A stretch of 64,000 nucleotides of DNA from Excoecaria cochinchinensis (lineage: Eukaryota > Streptophyta > Magnoliopsida > Malpighiales > Euphorbiaceae). The position numbers and the translations under genes were made by a program. Under the pieces are notes generated by a model. The model was not told the DNA's origin, searched no databases, and was given only the letters and a program-made list of their open reading frames with translations. Within the stretch, counting starts at the first letter, position 1, and each line of letters begins with the position of its first letter. This document shows, piece after piece, positions 24,101-35,766 of this stretch. The DNA is taken from contig CANTUQ010000031.1 in assembly GCA_947683425.1 (NCBI GenBank), forward strand, positions 5,653,001 to 5,717,000. The letters are read 5' to 3'.

Positions 24101-27100
24101 GCAAAAGAATTCGGGAGTCATTCCCAATGAAGTGCAAGAAGATAAATGTGTAGACATCAAGGTTTACTAAACCAACATGTAAATACGAGACATACCACGC
24201 AATCTCTGTGTGTATGTGCAAAAGGCCAAAATAAGATTTTTCATTTTTCAAAAGCAAATTCTAGATGCAATGTCAAGGACAAGACTCAACTCGAATGCAT
24301 AAATGCACTTATGGCTTCTCTCTTAAAGCCCAAGAAACACCATATGCCTCTTCCTACGTACCAAACCTTATCAGAAGGTCATCTCCGCTAATTAGATAAG
24401 GCCAAACCAAGAATCAAGAGGTCTTACTTTGGTTGTAACATTAGGCTTAGGTAATTGGCTATCAAAGGAGGATCAGGTCGCTAGAGAAAAACGGCCGCAA
24501 CGTTCATTTGGATGATGGAATCATTTTCAGACTAATTGTATGCTGTCCAGATACTCTTGAATTTGGACTCGGTAACACTCTGACTTATCAAGCTCAACAT
24601 AACAATTTAGTTAAAAAGATAACCACCGAACTCGTCAAGGGGTACTATCTTGGGCCCTACCATTTTTCTTCTCTTTTTTTTTTTCTTTTTTCTTCTTTTT
24701 TTTTTCTATTTTTTCTTCAATTTCGATTTTTTTTCTTTCTTTTTTTTTCGCTCTTTTTTTTCTTCAATTTCGATTTTTTTTTCTTTTGTTTTTCTCTTCG
24801 CAAGCTCATGTCTCTAACTACACAAAAAGTTTATCGATGATTCAAACCCCTTTCCAGAAGTGTAGCCCAAAAATTATCGATAATTGAAAATTTTTCTCAA
24901 GGGGTAAACCCATCCTTATCAGGGTGATTATTGGTAGCTCAAAGAATTGTCAAAAATTGAGGCTCTTTTTCCCAAAGTGTAAATTCATTTTCATCGGGGC
25001 AATTTTTGGTAATCCCAAAAAAATTATCGATGATTGAAATTTTCTTCTCGAAGTGTAAACCCCCCTTTATCGGAGCAAGTTTTGATATCTCAAAGAAATG
25101 TCATAATGTACATCCATCCTTACTAGAGCGGCCATTCTTCTAAGGGGAAGCCAAAATCATTTTAGGCGAAGGGTAGTTTTAACATGTGTAACAATAAAAT
25201 CGGTACGCATTTAGCATACCCAAAATAAAGGCTCAACGGGCTAGCAAGCGATTTTAAAATGAGGGTAGGAAATGGTCATTTAGAGAGCTATACAAAGAAA
25301 TGGTGCCTAAATCATTTTCTAGATTCAGCCTTATCCAGGAGTCGCTTTGACGGGTAATCGGAAAGGTTCTAGTGCTCTTAGCGAGTTTTCATCCAATCCT
25401 CTAATTGCAACTAGTTTTTCAGTTTTGTTTTCAAAAACGAGCCAAAAGTGCTCGAAATTAGAAATGACATGGTATAGCCAAATATTTTCATGTAATCTAG
25501 CTTTTAAAGACCAAACACATATACCCCTTACTTAATTCAAAGTGGAATGAAACTCAGATTTCTAGAGTTAAGATCAAATCCATTCATAGTGGAGAACTAA
25601 TTAGGCAGAGTCAAACCTTGAATCAAAGGTACCTCAATAAGGTGCAAACATGCCAGCGTTTTAGGGTATGGCTTAACACAAAAAATTTTGATTCTATCGA
25701 AATGTATATACACAAAAATCATTTAAGCAAATAAAATTTTTTTTTGTCGTTTTTTTCTTTTTTTTTTTTGTAAAACAATATGTGCAAACTATGGTTATAA
25801 ATCATGTATATGGAATGGCATATGCAATAGTGTCGTGTATGCATGTAAGGAATTATATGTGCAAAACATGTGTAAAAACATTTTGTATAAAAATGCGTAC
25901 ATGAAATATGTGCAAAGATGTGTGAGTGTAAAATATTAATAAAAAATTATAAGTGAGTGTGAATGTGTGAACAATGCATGACAAATGACGCGCATGCATA
26001 AATTTGCAATGTACATGTATACGATGAAAGCATGAGTACAAGCTATGGCACAGTATGGGGATGAATGTTCATGATATATGGTACATGTGAACATGGCATG
26101 ATTTAGACAAGATACGAATACATGATGTAAGGTGAAGACGACCTAGCATGGTAATGTGCACCAATGAGTCGCGAGAAATGGCAAAACTCACATACATAAA
26201 AATGCAAAATATATACAAATAATGCACATGAGACGGGACAAAAGTGGTTGCAAGAAATGAATAGGTTTACAAAACATGTGTATTTACATGGTATGCCTAC
26301 AAAAACATGGTATGGTATATACAGTGTCTAACATGTATGATGCAAGATTCATATGTGCATGGCATAACGCATACATGATAATGCACGTTCATAATATGGC
26401 ACGCAATGTGAAAGATGCAAGATTTCTGTAGTGCATGATATGTATAATGACCGACCTAATTATATATGCTAATATATGTACTCTATGATATGCAGCGGTA
26501 TGTGTGTGCCCTAACACACAATGTTTATGCACATATGCAATGTGAATATGTTGATATGTACATCCTATGATACTATATGAATGCATTATTTTGATTGATT
26601 TATTTTTTTTTTATGCACGTCATGGTGGTAGTATGCCTGTGTGTGCTATGATGCATGTCGATATGTACCTTCAGGGACGTATACCGTATGTACTGGCTAT
26701 GGTGCATGATGGATGTTATGGATGTCATAATATTAGTGTGAGTCATGACAAGCGCTGCTATGTATGTATATGCAAGACAAATACATGTTATGTTCATATT
26801 CACAAATTATGATACAAGCAATTTTATATACAGAATGCACAGGTTCTATTATTGTATGGAAAGAATTATACATGAAACAAAATGCATGTGTTTTATTTAC
26901 TATTATTACTCATAAAAGAATGTACAAGCACAAATACACACACAAGAAAAGAGTTCCTCCCCACCTTATTTTTATCACACAGGGGGTCGTGCGGGCTCTT
27001 TCCCTAGGTAGGCTTGACCCATGGGTTAACGGGGAACCCCATGAGCACGTACAGCGTGCTGTGAAGCACGAACTCTCATTGCTAAATGCGCATGCAAATG

Positions 27101-27619
27101 AATTTTCGGCTATCGTGTATTTAAACAATTCCAATAAACCAAAACACGCCCCTCAGGGTATGAAAACCTTTAAGGAGCGAACATCTAAATTTATTTGGAT
27201 TTATTCAATACACAATAACCCACTACACAAGCAACGTATTATGGCGCATGCCCCCTAGTGGAAGTATCTATGTCCATTACATGGGCTTTGGTCCAAGGTG
27301 ATGATATTTTAGGGCTACCCAAGCATGGTCCCTGCCAACAGGCCTAGCTCATTACGAGCGTAACGACCGATCGGGTCACCATTTGATATACCTTGATGGT
27401 ACGAGGCTTGGACTAGTGATTATCCTTAACACTTCCCTACATTGAGTGAACGTAGGGTCTTGCTTCGGGAATGCACCGGGGCTGATAGGGGACCGAACTA
27501 GCATAAATATAAGCCTCTAATGCGATGCAATACAATTTTGAAAGAAGGTGAAATTTTTAAACTAAAACTTAATTATAAATTTTAATCAACGTACTTTCGA
27601 ATCGAAGTCTCGAGTATTG
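21131..27619 (-). other. Internal region of B: no gene
   Basis: In order from the 3' end there is a polypurine-like GGGGGCAAC next to the LTR, tandem arrays to 22720, small TCAGAGGACTTT repeats (23090-23250), ATGCATG/TGTGCAAA-rich sequence (23280-23960 and 25790-26900), a segment at 24245-24480 matching A at 34570-34800, long T-runs (24665-24800), a segment at 25100-25430 matching A at 35150-35470, and the leader (about 26940-27619) with the two conserved blocks. No gag, RT or integrase motif was found on either strand. Confidence 0.7.
21240..22720. repeat. Tandem repeat array, main unit 103 bp
   Basis: The phrase TCGGCTCGCGCAGTGTTG recurs at 21691, 21794, 21897 (one change) and 22000, exactly 103 bp apart. 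Each unit carries GATGTAGCACTCTCTGACTA and GAAGAGCAGTGTTTCTCTAA. Looser units with the same two phrases extend on both sides. Confidence 0.9.
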
Positions 27620-27637
27620 TCCCCAGTGGAGTCGCCA
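27620..27637 (-). promoter_or_regulatory. Primer binding site of B
   Basis: The minus strand reads TGGCGACTCCACTGGGGA, one base from the LTR end. Confidence 0.75.
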
Positions 27638-27638
27638 C

Positions 27639-28992
27639 TGTGACACGCGCCGGACCCCGCGGCTGCCCCTCTGACCGCCCGCTTAAGGGCGATCGGGCAA
27701 TTGAGGATCCGTTGGCAACTTGTAAAGATATTTACAAGTGCGTCTATTTTGGACAACTAGGAGGTTTCATGGAGTCGCCACCCAATAGAACATTGAGAAA
27801 GTTTCTCTCACCTCGGAGAGCCTAAAACTGCGCTTAGTATCCATTTTGGGCCAACCAAAGGGGTCTTGGAGGGTAAACCTCTCGCCCTAAGGAGCCTAAG
27901 ATTCATTGATTAAGTCTTTTGATGGGACACAAGAGGTGTCTTGGAGATCCCATCGAAACGGGTCTCTCGCCTCGTTGAGCCCAAAGACCAGAGATAGGTT
28001 CGGGACTTCTCATTTATTCGTACTTTGATTAATTTTACAATTAAGTTTTGAATTTATTATTTCACCATCTTTCCATACGATGCAATCAATTAAAAGGCGC
28101 AATCATTCATGTCAAAAGCGTTAATAAATAAAGCTTTAATAAATAAAATATCCAAAACCAAGTTACAACAAAAATAGGGGCGGAATACAATCCCCATTGT
28201 AAATAAGGTACAAAACAAGCATAAATCGGGATGTTCATTTAGACAGGAACATTGGTTCCCAAATACTCATTTTACAAAAAAAGTATAGAATTCTCAAATA
28301 AAGTTAAACCTTTTGGCTCGAGATGAAACTGAGGACATTGGTCCAGTTTTATTAACCAATATTTTATTTGGTAGAAAATATTTGTGTGGTGGTTCTTTTT
28401 AAGAGCGGTCGAAAATCATTTTTATTATTACAGACCACAGATAAATAAAATAAAATAAAATAATTACATATTTTTTGAATGAATAAATCCTAAACTACTT
28501 TTCTCGACCATGCTCCTTGGACGAGTCACATACCGCTCGCGGTGACAGTAATAAAAGAAATAATGTTAATCAACAATAAATAAATAAATAATTGAATAAA
28601 ATAAATTGAAGAAGATAATTAAAATTAATAATTGATTAAATTAAATGATAAATAAAACGATAAGTGAATAATTAATTAAATAGATGAAATAATGGAATAA
28701 ATTAATAGTTAATTAATGGATATGCAATATAAATGATAATTATAATAATGAAATAATAAAATGCTACTAACAATAATAAAATATAAAATGATATAAATAA
28801 TAATATGAACCAAATAATAATAATGATACTAATATATTGACAATAACAATAATCATAAAACGCATTAAACATAAAATGATAATATTAAGAATAATAAATA
28901 ATAATAGTTATAAAATGTATTAGACATAAAATTAATATTAGTAAAATAATAATATAAAAACAGAAAGCTAAATAAGAATAAATAAATATAAT

Positions 28993-29053
<61 letters not shown>

Positions 29054-29283
29054 TAATATAACAACAATAGTCACAACAATAATCATAATAATATTAGCAA
29101 TAATGCAAATAATAATAATAATAATAACAATATATAAAATATAACAACAATCACAATAATAATTATAATTAATCATAACAAATAAAGAATAAAATAATAG
29201 CAATAAAAAAATAATAATAACAATATATGAAAACAGAAAATAATAATAAATGAATAAATATATTAATTAATTAATAACACCCA

Positions 29284-29330
<47 letters not shown>

Positions 29331-29847
29331 CAGAAATTAAATAAATATATAATGATAATAATAAAAGAAATTAAATAAATAAATAATAATAATAATAATA
29401 ATAAATAATTAATTAATTAATTAATATAAAATATAAAAAATGGGTCTTACCGCCGGAGTGTCGCCGGAGCCGCCGTTGAAGACACCTCCGCCACCATCAG
29501 CTTCGTCTGGTAGCCGAGAATTCGCCGCCGGTGTTCACGCGCCGGAAGGGGGCGGCTTGTGGTAGGAAAACGCGTAAAAGCGTCTGGCTCCGATTCCTCC
29601 AATCTCCTACACGCCAGCGCTGTTGGCTGATCGGAGGCTGCCGTTCGGTGCGTCTGGTGGCGCTCATCCCTCCGGCGAGGGGCATGCGGCGATCGGCGGC
29701 TTCGGCTGGCCGGCGGAGCCCCCGCCACCTTCCTCTCCTTTTCCCCTTTTTTTCTTCTTTTCCCGGCTTCGCTTGGTCCCCTTTCTCCCTCTGTTTGTTT
29801 CGTCTTTCTTTCTCTGTAGTTATTCTTTAATTTTTGTTTTTCTTTAG
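27639..29847 (-). repeat. 5' LTR of element B, part downstream of insertion A
   Basis: It matches 18317 to about 20460 of the left LTR, with scattered substitutions and a longer TAA tract (28985-29050, 29285-29330, 29385-29400). It is interrupted at 29847 by element A, and the rest is at 41047-41705. Confidence 0.9.
29843..29847. repeat. Target duplication of element A (left), TTTAG
   Basis: TTTAG directly precedes the left LTR of A and recurs at 41042-41046. The undisturbed site in the left LTR of B (near 20451-20460) reads TTTCTTTGGC. Confidence 0.92.
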
Positions 29848-31362
29848 TGTGACGCGCGCCGGATCCCCGCGGCCGCCCGCTCGACCGCCCGCACGTGGGC
29901 GATCGGGGCATTTGTGGGTCCGTCAACAGCTTGCGATAAATCGCAAGTGCGTCTATGTTGGGCAACAAGGAGGTTTCATGGAGTCGCCACCCAATAGAAC
30001 ATTGGGAAAGTTTCTCTCGCCTCGGAGAGCCTAAGACTTGCACATTTTATCCATATTGGGCCATGAGGCCTAGGATTAACGCTAAAGTCTCGTGACACAA
30101 GAAGTATCTTGGAGGATAACCTCTAACCTCTTGAGCCCAAAGACCAGAGCTGGTTCGGGACTTCTCATTTATTTATACCTTGATTAATATCATAATTAAG
30201 TTTTGAATTCATTGTTTCATCAACTTTCCACACAATGCAATTTTAATTTAAAGGCGCAATCATTCATATCAAAAGCGGTAAATGTAAGCAAAATCCAAAA
30301 TAAAGCATTCAAAATAAATTACAATAACACTAGGAGCGGAATACAACTCCCATTTATAAAAGTGAAATACATGCATAAAACGGGTTATTCATTTATTTTG
30401 AGGACTTTGGTCCCCGCATGTATATTTATTATAAAACGGTTTTGATGTGATGATTTATTTGGGTATGAAAAACTAGGACATTGGTCCCCTTTTATTTAGA
30501 AAAAATGTCAAGTTAATTAATAGAAATGTTTTTGTGATTTTCTTTCTAGCGAGCCTAAATAAATAATTTTACAAGAAAATTATATGGCAAAATTAAATAA
30601 AATATTACAAATAAAGAAAATAAATAAACCAAACGAGCCTTTTTGGACCTCCCGATGTGCTCGCAAAAACGCCCAAGCGAAAAAAAGGAGTTTAGACATA
30701 AAAACAAATACAAATAAAACAATGTTAGTGATTAAATCAATTAAACATACAAAATAATGAATAACAAATTAAAATAAAATAAGATGATATGAAAAGAATG
30801 ATGATGGAATCAAAAATATTAATAAACCAAAATAAAATGAGAAACATGCATTATGTATGACAAATGATTAAATGATGTGAATAAAATAAAATATGACATG
30901 TTGCTTAATTAATATATGTAAAAATATGAACATGATGAAAAATGATGAAGATAAACGAATCAAAGAATATATAAAATGATAAAGAAAAGAATAATAGATT
31001 AAAACAATTAAAGAATGATGAAAACAATTAAATGAACAATATGATTAATTAAATATGTTCACAAATGATATAAACCATTTACATGGCAAAAAGATCAATT
31101 AAAATAAATTTATTAATTACATGTTAAAAATAATGATGAATTAAAGTGAAATAAATTAATTACATGTTAAGAATTAATAAACAATCAATATTTATATGAA
31201 TAAAAATCAAATCATATATAAACAATTAAATAGAACGAATATAAAATCAATACAACAAATGAATAGATTAAAAATAATAAATAAATCAATAAAATAAAAC
31301 AATATACATGGATAAATAAAATGAAATAAAAATTGAAATGGAATTGAAATTGAGCCTAGAAT

Positions 31363-31374
31363 ATTTACCCTCAG
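31363..31374 (-). promoter_or_regulatory. CTGAGGGTAAAT motif, candidate splice donor (A 3' LTR)
   Basis: It lies about 610 bp after the TATA box. The same motif is found in the LTRs of C (47306-47317), D and F. The sequence downstream is AT-rich for more than 1 kb. Confidence 0.4.
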
Positions 31375-31979
31375 AATATTGGATTTGATGAAGGAAATGT
31401 GATGATTGATTTCTTTGTTTGATGATTCACAATATTAGAGTGAGAATGTTGAAAATGTTGGAATTTTATTCCAAGAAACATGAAAATAAAAATGATCAAA
31501 AATTCTTTAAGAACAAAGAATTGATACCTTTGCCTAAAGAAATGATTTTGATCAAAAAAAGTTTTATTGATTAAAATAAATAAAAATTGATTGAAGTTTT
31601 ATCAAATAAAAATTAGATTTTGATGACAAACAATTATTTTATTTGTCTCAAAATCAATTTTTTATCAAAAAAAATTCAAAACAAAATCAATGAAAAAAAG
31701 TTTTATTGAACCCAAAATAAAAGAAGAAAAACAATTTTGAGAACAAATAATTATTCTATTTGTCTCAAAAATCAAATCAAACAACAAAACTTCCTCTAAA
31801 AAATATGTTTAGAAGAAATTATGTTGAAAAAAGAATGAAACAATTGATTTTCTTTTTGATTTTTGGTTGGGGAAAAAATCTGGAATTTTTGGTGGAAGAA
31901 GAAGAAGATGAAGAGAAATTTTTAGGTCTAAAAAATGTGGGGAGGAGAGGAGAAGAGACTACTTTGATTTCATCATAAA

Positions 31980-31988
31980 CTATTTATA
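31980..31988 (-). promoter_or_regulatory. TATA box of A 3' LTR
   Basis: The minus strand reads CTTATAAATAG. The 5' LTR copy is at 40229-40237. Confidence 0.65.
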
Positions 31989-32251
31989 AGAAAAAATAGG
32001 TTGCCCTAATTTAATTAAGGAAAAAACCTATTTTAACCCAAAATTATTTTATTTTTAATGATAAAATCAAGTTTTATTATTTAATTACCTAAAAAAATAT
32101 TTTAGAATTTAATTTGAAGTCAAAAATCCCAAAAAAATGGGATAAAATACGGATTTTTGGGTGAAAAAATCGGAAAAAAAAGGCTGAAAAAGAGGAAGAG
32201 GGCATCAGACCCTGTACCGACGGCCAGGAGGCCGTCGCCACAGAGGACACC

Positions 32252-32391
32252 GCCCGTCGCTATAGAGCGACGGGCACTCACGCGGCGAGGCGCGCGATTC
32301 CCGCCCGAGCTTCGCGCGGGAATCGCGCGAAGAGGCGAGCGGTGCGGCGCGCAGCGCGCAACGCTGCGCGTCGCTTTTTAGCGACGCGCAG
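32252..32391. repeat. Three perfect GC-rich hairpins in A U3
   Basis: The first has 10-bp arms GCCCGTCGCT/AGCGACGGGC with loop ATAG (32252-32275). The second has 13-bp arms GCGCGATTCCCGC/GCGGGAATCGCGC (32292-32328). The third has 12-bp arms CTGCGCGTCGCT/AGCGACGCGCAG with loop TTTT (32364-32391). All are upstream of the LTR TATA box, and the 5' LTR repeats them at +8249. Confidence 0.85.
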
Positions 32392-32792
32392 TATTGGCGA
32401 CGCCGCGCGTCGCTAAATCGCGCCCAGCGCGCTGGGCGCCTGGGCGTCGGCGTGCTGGGCGCCTGGCGCCTGCGAGCTGGGCGCCCGCGCGCCTGCGCGC
32501 TGCCGCAGGCGCGCTGCCGCGCCCGACACTCGCGGTCCGAAAAATTTTTTTTTATTTTTTTTTATTTTTTTTCTATTTTTTTAAATTTTAAATTGACTAA
32601 AAACACCATAATTTTAAGTCCCCATTTTTCAAAATTTATTTTTTAAATCTTTTTTTTTTATTATTTTCTAATTTTCACTCTAAAATGCAAATTTGACGAG
32701 AAAATCATCACTTTTAACCTTTTAAGCCTGTGAAGGCAATTATCATCATTGGGTAACTTCGATCTAGGCTGACTCAGGACCCGGTGTCTACA

Positions 32793-34180
32793 GTTGCCCC
32801 CAGTTTAGGGGAATCTAGTATACTAGTGTCTAGGTGAGCCTAAACTCAAAGAAGAAAAGGAAAGAGACGCGTACCTGAGTCGGCCGTCTTTCCGAACTGG
32901 AGAATTCTGAGATGGTGGTATGTTTTCGTTTGTTGAAGTGGTGCTATCATTGAGCCCTTCGGTTGATTGCCCCCTGAGAGGTCTTCGGTTCATCGATCGT
33001 TTGTTTGCCCCCTGAGAGGTCTTCAGTTCATTTATCGTTTGCCCCCTGAGAGGTCTTCAGTTAGCTGCTCCCTGAGAAGTCTTCGGTTTATTGATCGTTT
33101 GCCCCCTGAGAGGTCTTCGGTTTATTGATCGTTTGCCCCCTGAGAGGTCTTCGGTTTGCTGCTCCCTGAGAAGTCTTCGATTTTCTGCTCCCTGAGAAGT
33201 CTTCGGTTTGCTGCTCCCTGAGAAGTCTTCGATTTTCTGCTCCCTGAGAAGTCTTCGGTTTGATTCCGTTCATTGATTGTTTGCCCCCTGAGAGGTCTTA
33301 GATTTGCTGCTCCCTGAGAAGTCTTTGGTTGATTGCCCCCTGAGAGGTCTTCGGTTCATTGATCGTTTGTTTGCCCCCTGAGAGGTCTTCGGTTCATTGA
33401 TTATTTGCCCCCTGAGAGGTCTTTGATTTTCTGCTCCCTGAGAAGTCTTCGATTTTCTGCTCCCTGAGAAGTCTTTGATTTTCTGCTCCCTGAGAAGTCT
33501 TCGGTTTTCTGCTCCCTGAGAAGTCTTTGGTTGATGCTTGGATTGATGATTAAGCTGGTATGTGGATTGATGATTGAGTTGAGGCTTGGATATATGTTTT
33601 GATCAATATCTTGATTGATGAATGAGTTGAGGTTTTGATTGATGATTTGACCGATGTCATCACTCGGCTTTTGTCGGCGTCCGCCTCAAGCCTTTCTTCT
33701 GCAAAATAAGGAAACTAAACTATGCAAAAATGGTGAGCATGCAAGTGAAATGCATGAGTAATGCAGGAATGCAGGATAAAAATTGATCTATGTGAACTTG
33801 AAAATGATAGCCGGGCTAGCTGCAATTTGCGATATAATTGATGCCTTTTAAGCTGCTTTTGAATTTCATGCCCTTTTGGGATTGTGAGATTCTCACTCGG
33901 TACCTGTAGTCATTATTTGAAGGTAGTGCGTCCCTTGTGGATTTTCACACTAGCTTTTCTTAGCGGGAGATGCGTCCTTTGCGGATTTTCACATAACCCT
34001 GCGCCTTTTTTTTTTTTTTTTTTTTTGCCTGGAATGGACCCAACCCAATCCAGCGGCTCTTCTCTTTCTTCTTTTTTTTTTTTTTTTTTTTGAAGGACAG
34101 ACTGCCTGTTTTCAGGTTTTCACCCTATCCTTTTGCCTAGTTTTTGCTTAGAGCGCCAGTTACGGTTTTCACTCTAACGG

Positions 34181-34222
<42 letters not shown>

Positions 34223-35470
34223 AAGAGTGCTGAAGTTGTTGGCAAGAATCTTTAGGGAGTCTTAGGACATGGTTGCATGAGCTTGATTTTGCACATCTGA
34301 TAACAGGATGAATCGGCTGAAGCGCTTGAGCGGTGGACAGTAGGCGACTTCGGTCACACAAAGAGAACTGCTCTGATCACATCATTGCATAAATGCATGT
34401 GTTTCAATTTGATTTCATTAAACATGATCATTATTTTGGCATTGATTTTAAAAAATACAAGACTTTAGCTAATCTCGAGATAGATCTTGAAAGCATCAAA
34501 ACTCCTGTTATCAATCAGCCCTCGCGGGTTTTATGATTGACGATTTTCTCTCATCTCTTAATCTTTTTCTTTGAATGCGAATTCTAGAAGCAATGTTGGA
34601 GACGAGACTTAACTCGAATGCATGATTGCACTCGTGGCTTCTCACTTGAAGCTCAAGAAACACCATATGCCTCTTCTTACGTACCAAACCTCTTTAGAAG
34701 GTCATCTCCGCTAATTGGATAAGACTGAACCCAGAATCAAAAGGTCTTACTTTGGTTGTAATGTCAGGTTTGGGTAGATGGCTGCCAAAGGAGGATCAGG
34801 TCGCTAGAGAAAAATGGCCGCAATATTTTCTCGACTGGTGGATGAACCATTCTCAGCTCAGTTGTATATACAAAGGTATTCTTGAATTTGGGCTCGGTAA
34901 CATTTCAGCTCCTTGAGATCAGAATAACAATAAAAGGGTAATTATTGAAACTAGTCAATTGGCTACTGTTTTGAGGTCTTTTTGTTTTGTTCTTTTTTCT
35001 TTTCGTTTCGTTTCTTTTTTTTCTTTTTTTTTATTTTTATTTTTTTTTTTTTTTGAGCTCATGTCTTTCATGCATGACTAAACCCTCTTTTCAAAGTCTG
35101 AACTTGCTGTTATCAAGGCAAAATTTTTTTTTATAGTCCAAAGAATTGTTCAAATGTACATCCATCAGTTTCAGAGCGGCCACTCTTCTAAGGGGAAGCC
35201 AAAATCATTTTAAGCGAGGGGATAGTTTTAACATGTGTAACAACAAAATTGGCACGCATTCAGCATACCCGTATAAAGGCTCAATGGGCTAGCAAGCGAT
35301 TGTGAAGTAAGGGTAGGAAATGGTCATTTAGAGAGCTATACAAAGAAAATGTTGCCTAAATCATTTTCTAGGTTCCGTCTTATCCAGGGGTCGCTTCGAC
35401 GGGTAATCAGAAAGGTTCTAGTGCTCTTAGTGAGTTTTCATCCAATCTCCTAATTGCAACTAGTTTTTCT
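32793..35470 (-). other. 3' noncoding region of A
   Basis: It starts with polypurine-like GGGGGCAAC next to the LTR. It holds a 25-bp tandem array, segments matching D (33900-34180, 34500-34545) and B (34570-34800, 35150-35470), and long T-runs (34008-34026, 34072-34091, 34182-34221, 35025-35055). No gene is seen. Confidence 0.7.
32935..33535. repeat. Tandem repeat, about 25 bp unit
   Basis: About twenty imperfect units of TGCTCCCTGAGAAGTCTTCG or TGCCCCCTGAGAGGTCTTCG occur, some spaced by a short TTCATTGATCGT piece. Confidence 0.9.
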
Positions 35471-35766
35471 TCCTTATTTTTATTTATCTTCTCTCTGACT
35501 GTCTCTCTCTTCAGGAGTTATATTAGATGCTATCAAGATTTTCTTTGGGATTTCCCAAAGTTTCGAGATTAAATGCAGCCATATTATTTGAATTAATGTC
35601 AAAGTAAATGTGTTATGATCATGCGAAATGAAATCAATAGAAATGTCATACAAATAAGCAAAATTGTTCTCTTTATTATAAATAGAAAATTGTAATATAA
35701 AAAGCTCCAGAAATGAAAAGATTCCAGCATCTAAAAGCAATATCACTGGTGGGCCACAGGACACGA

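Larger units (their letters stand above)
29848..32792 (-). repeat. 3' LTR of element A
   Basis: On the minus strand it starts TGTAGACACCGGGTCC (32792) and ends GCGTCACA (29848). U3 holds a GC-rich hairpin block (32215-32545). The TATA box is at 31980-31988, the candidate donor at 31363-31374, and the U5 tail has GGAGTCGCCAC near 29981. Confidence 0.95.

Noticed and set aside
29447..30043. 198-codon Arg-rich minus frame
   Set aside because: It runs across the A/B insertion junction, so it is an accident of two unrelated LTRs.
32157..32646. Arg/Ala-rich plus frames (repeated at 40406-40895)
   Set aside because: They fall in the GC hairpin block of the A U3; no protein motif.
32935..33535. Regularly spaced repeats that could be mistaken for a CRISPR array
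   Set aside because: Units are directly adjacent with no unique spacers, in a plant retrotransposon.
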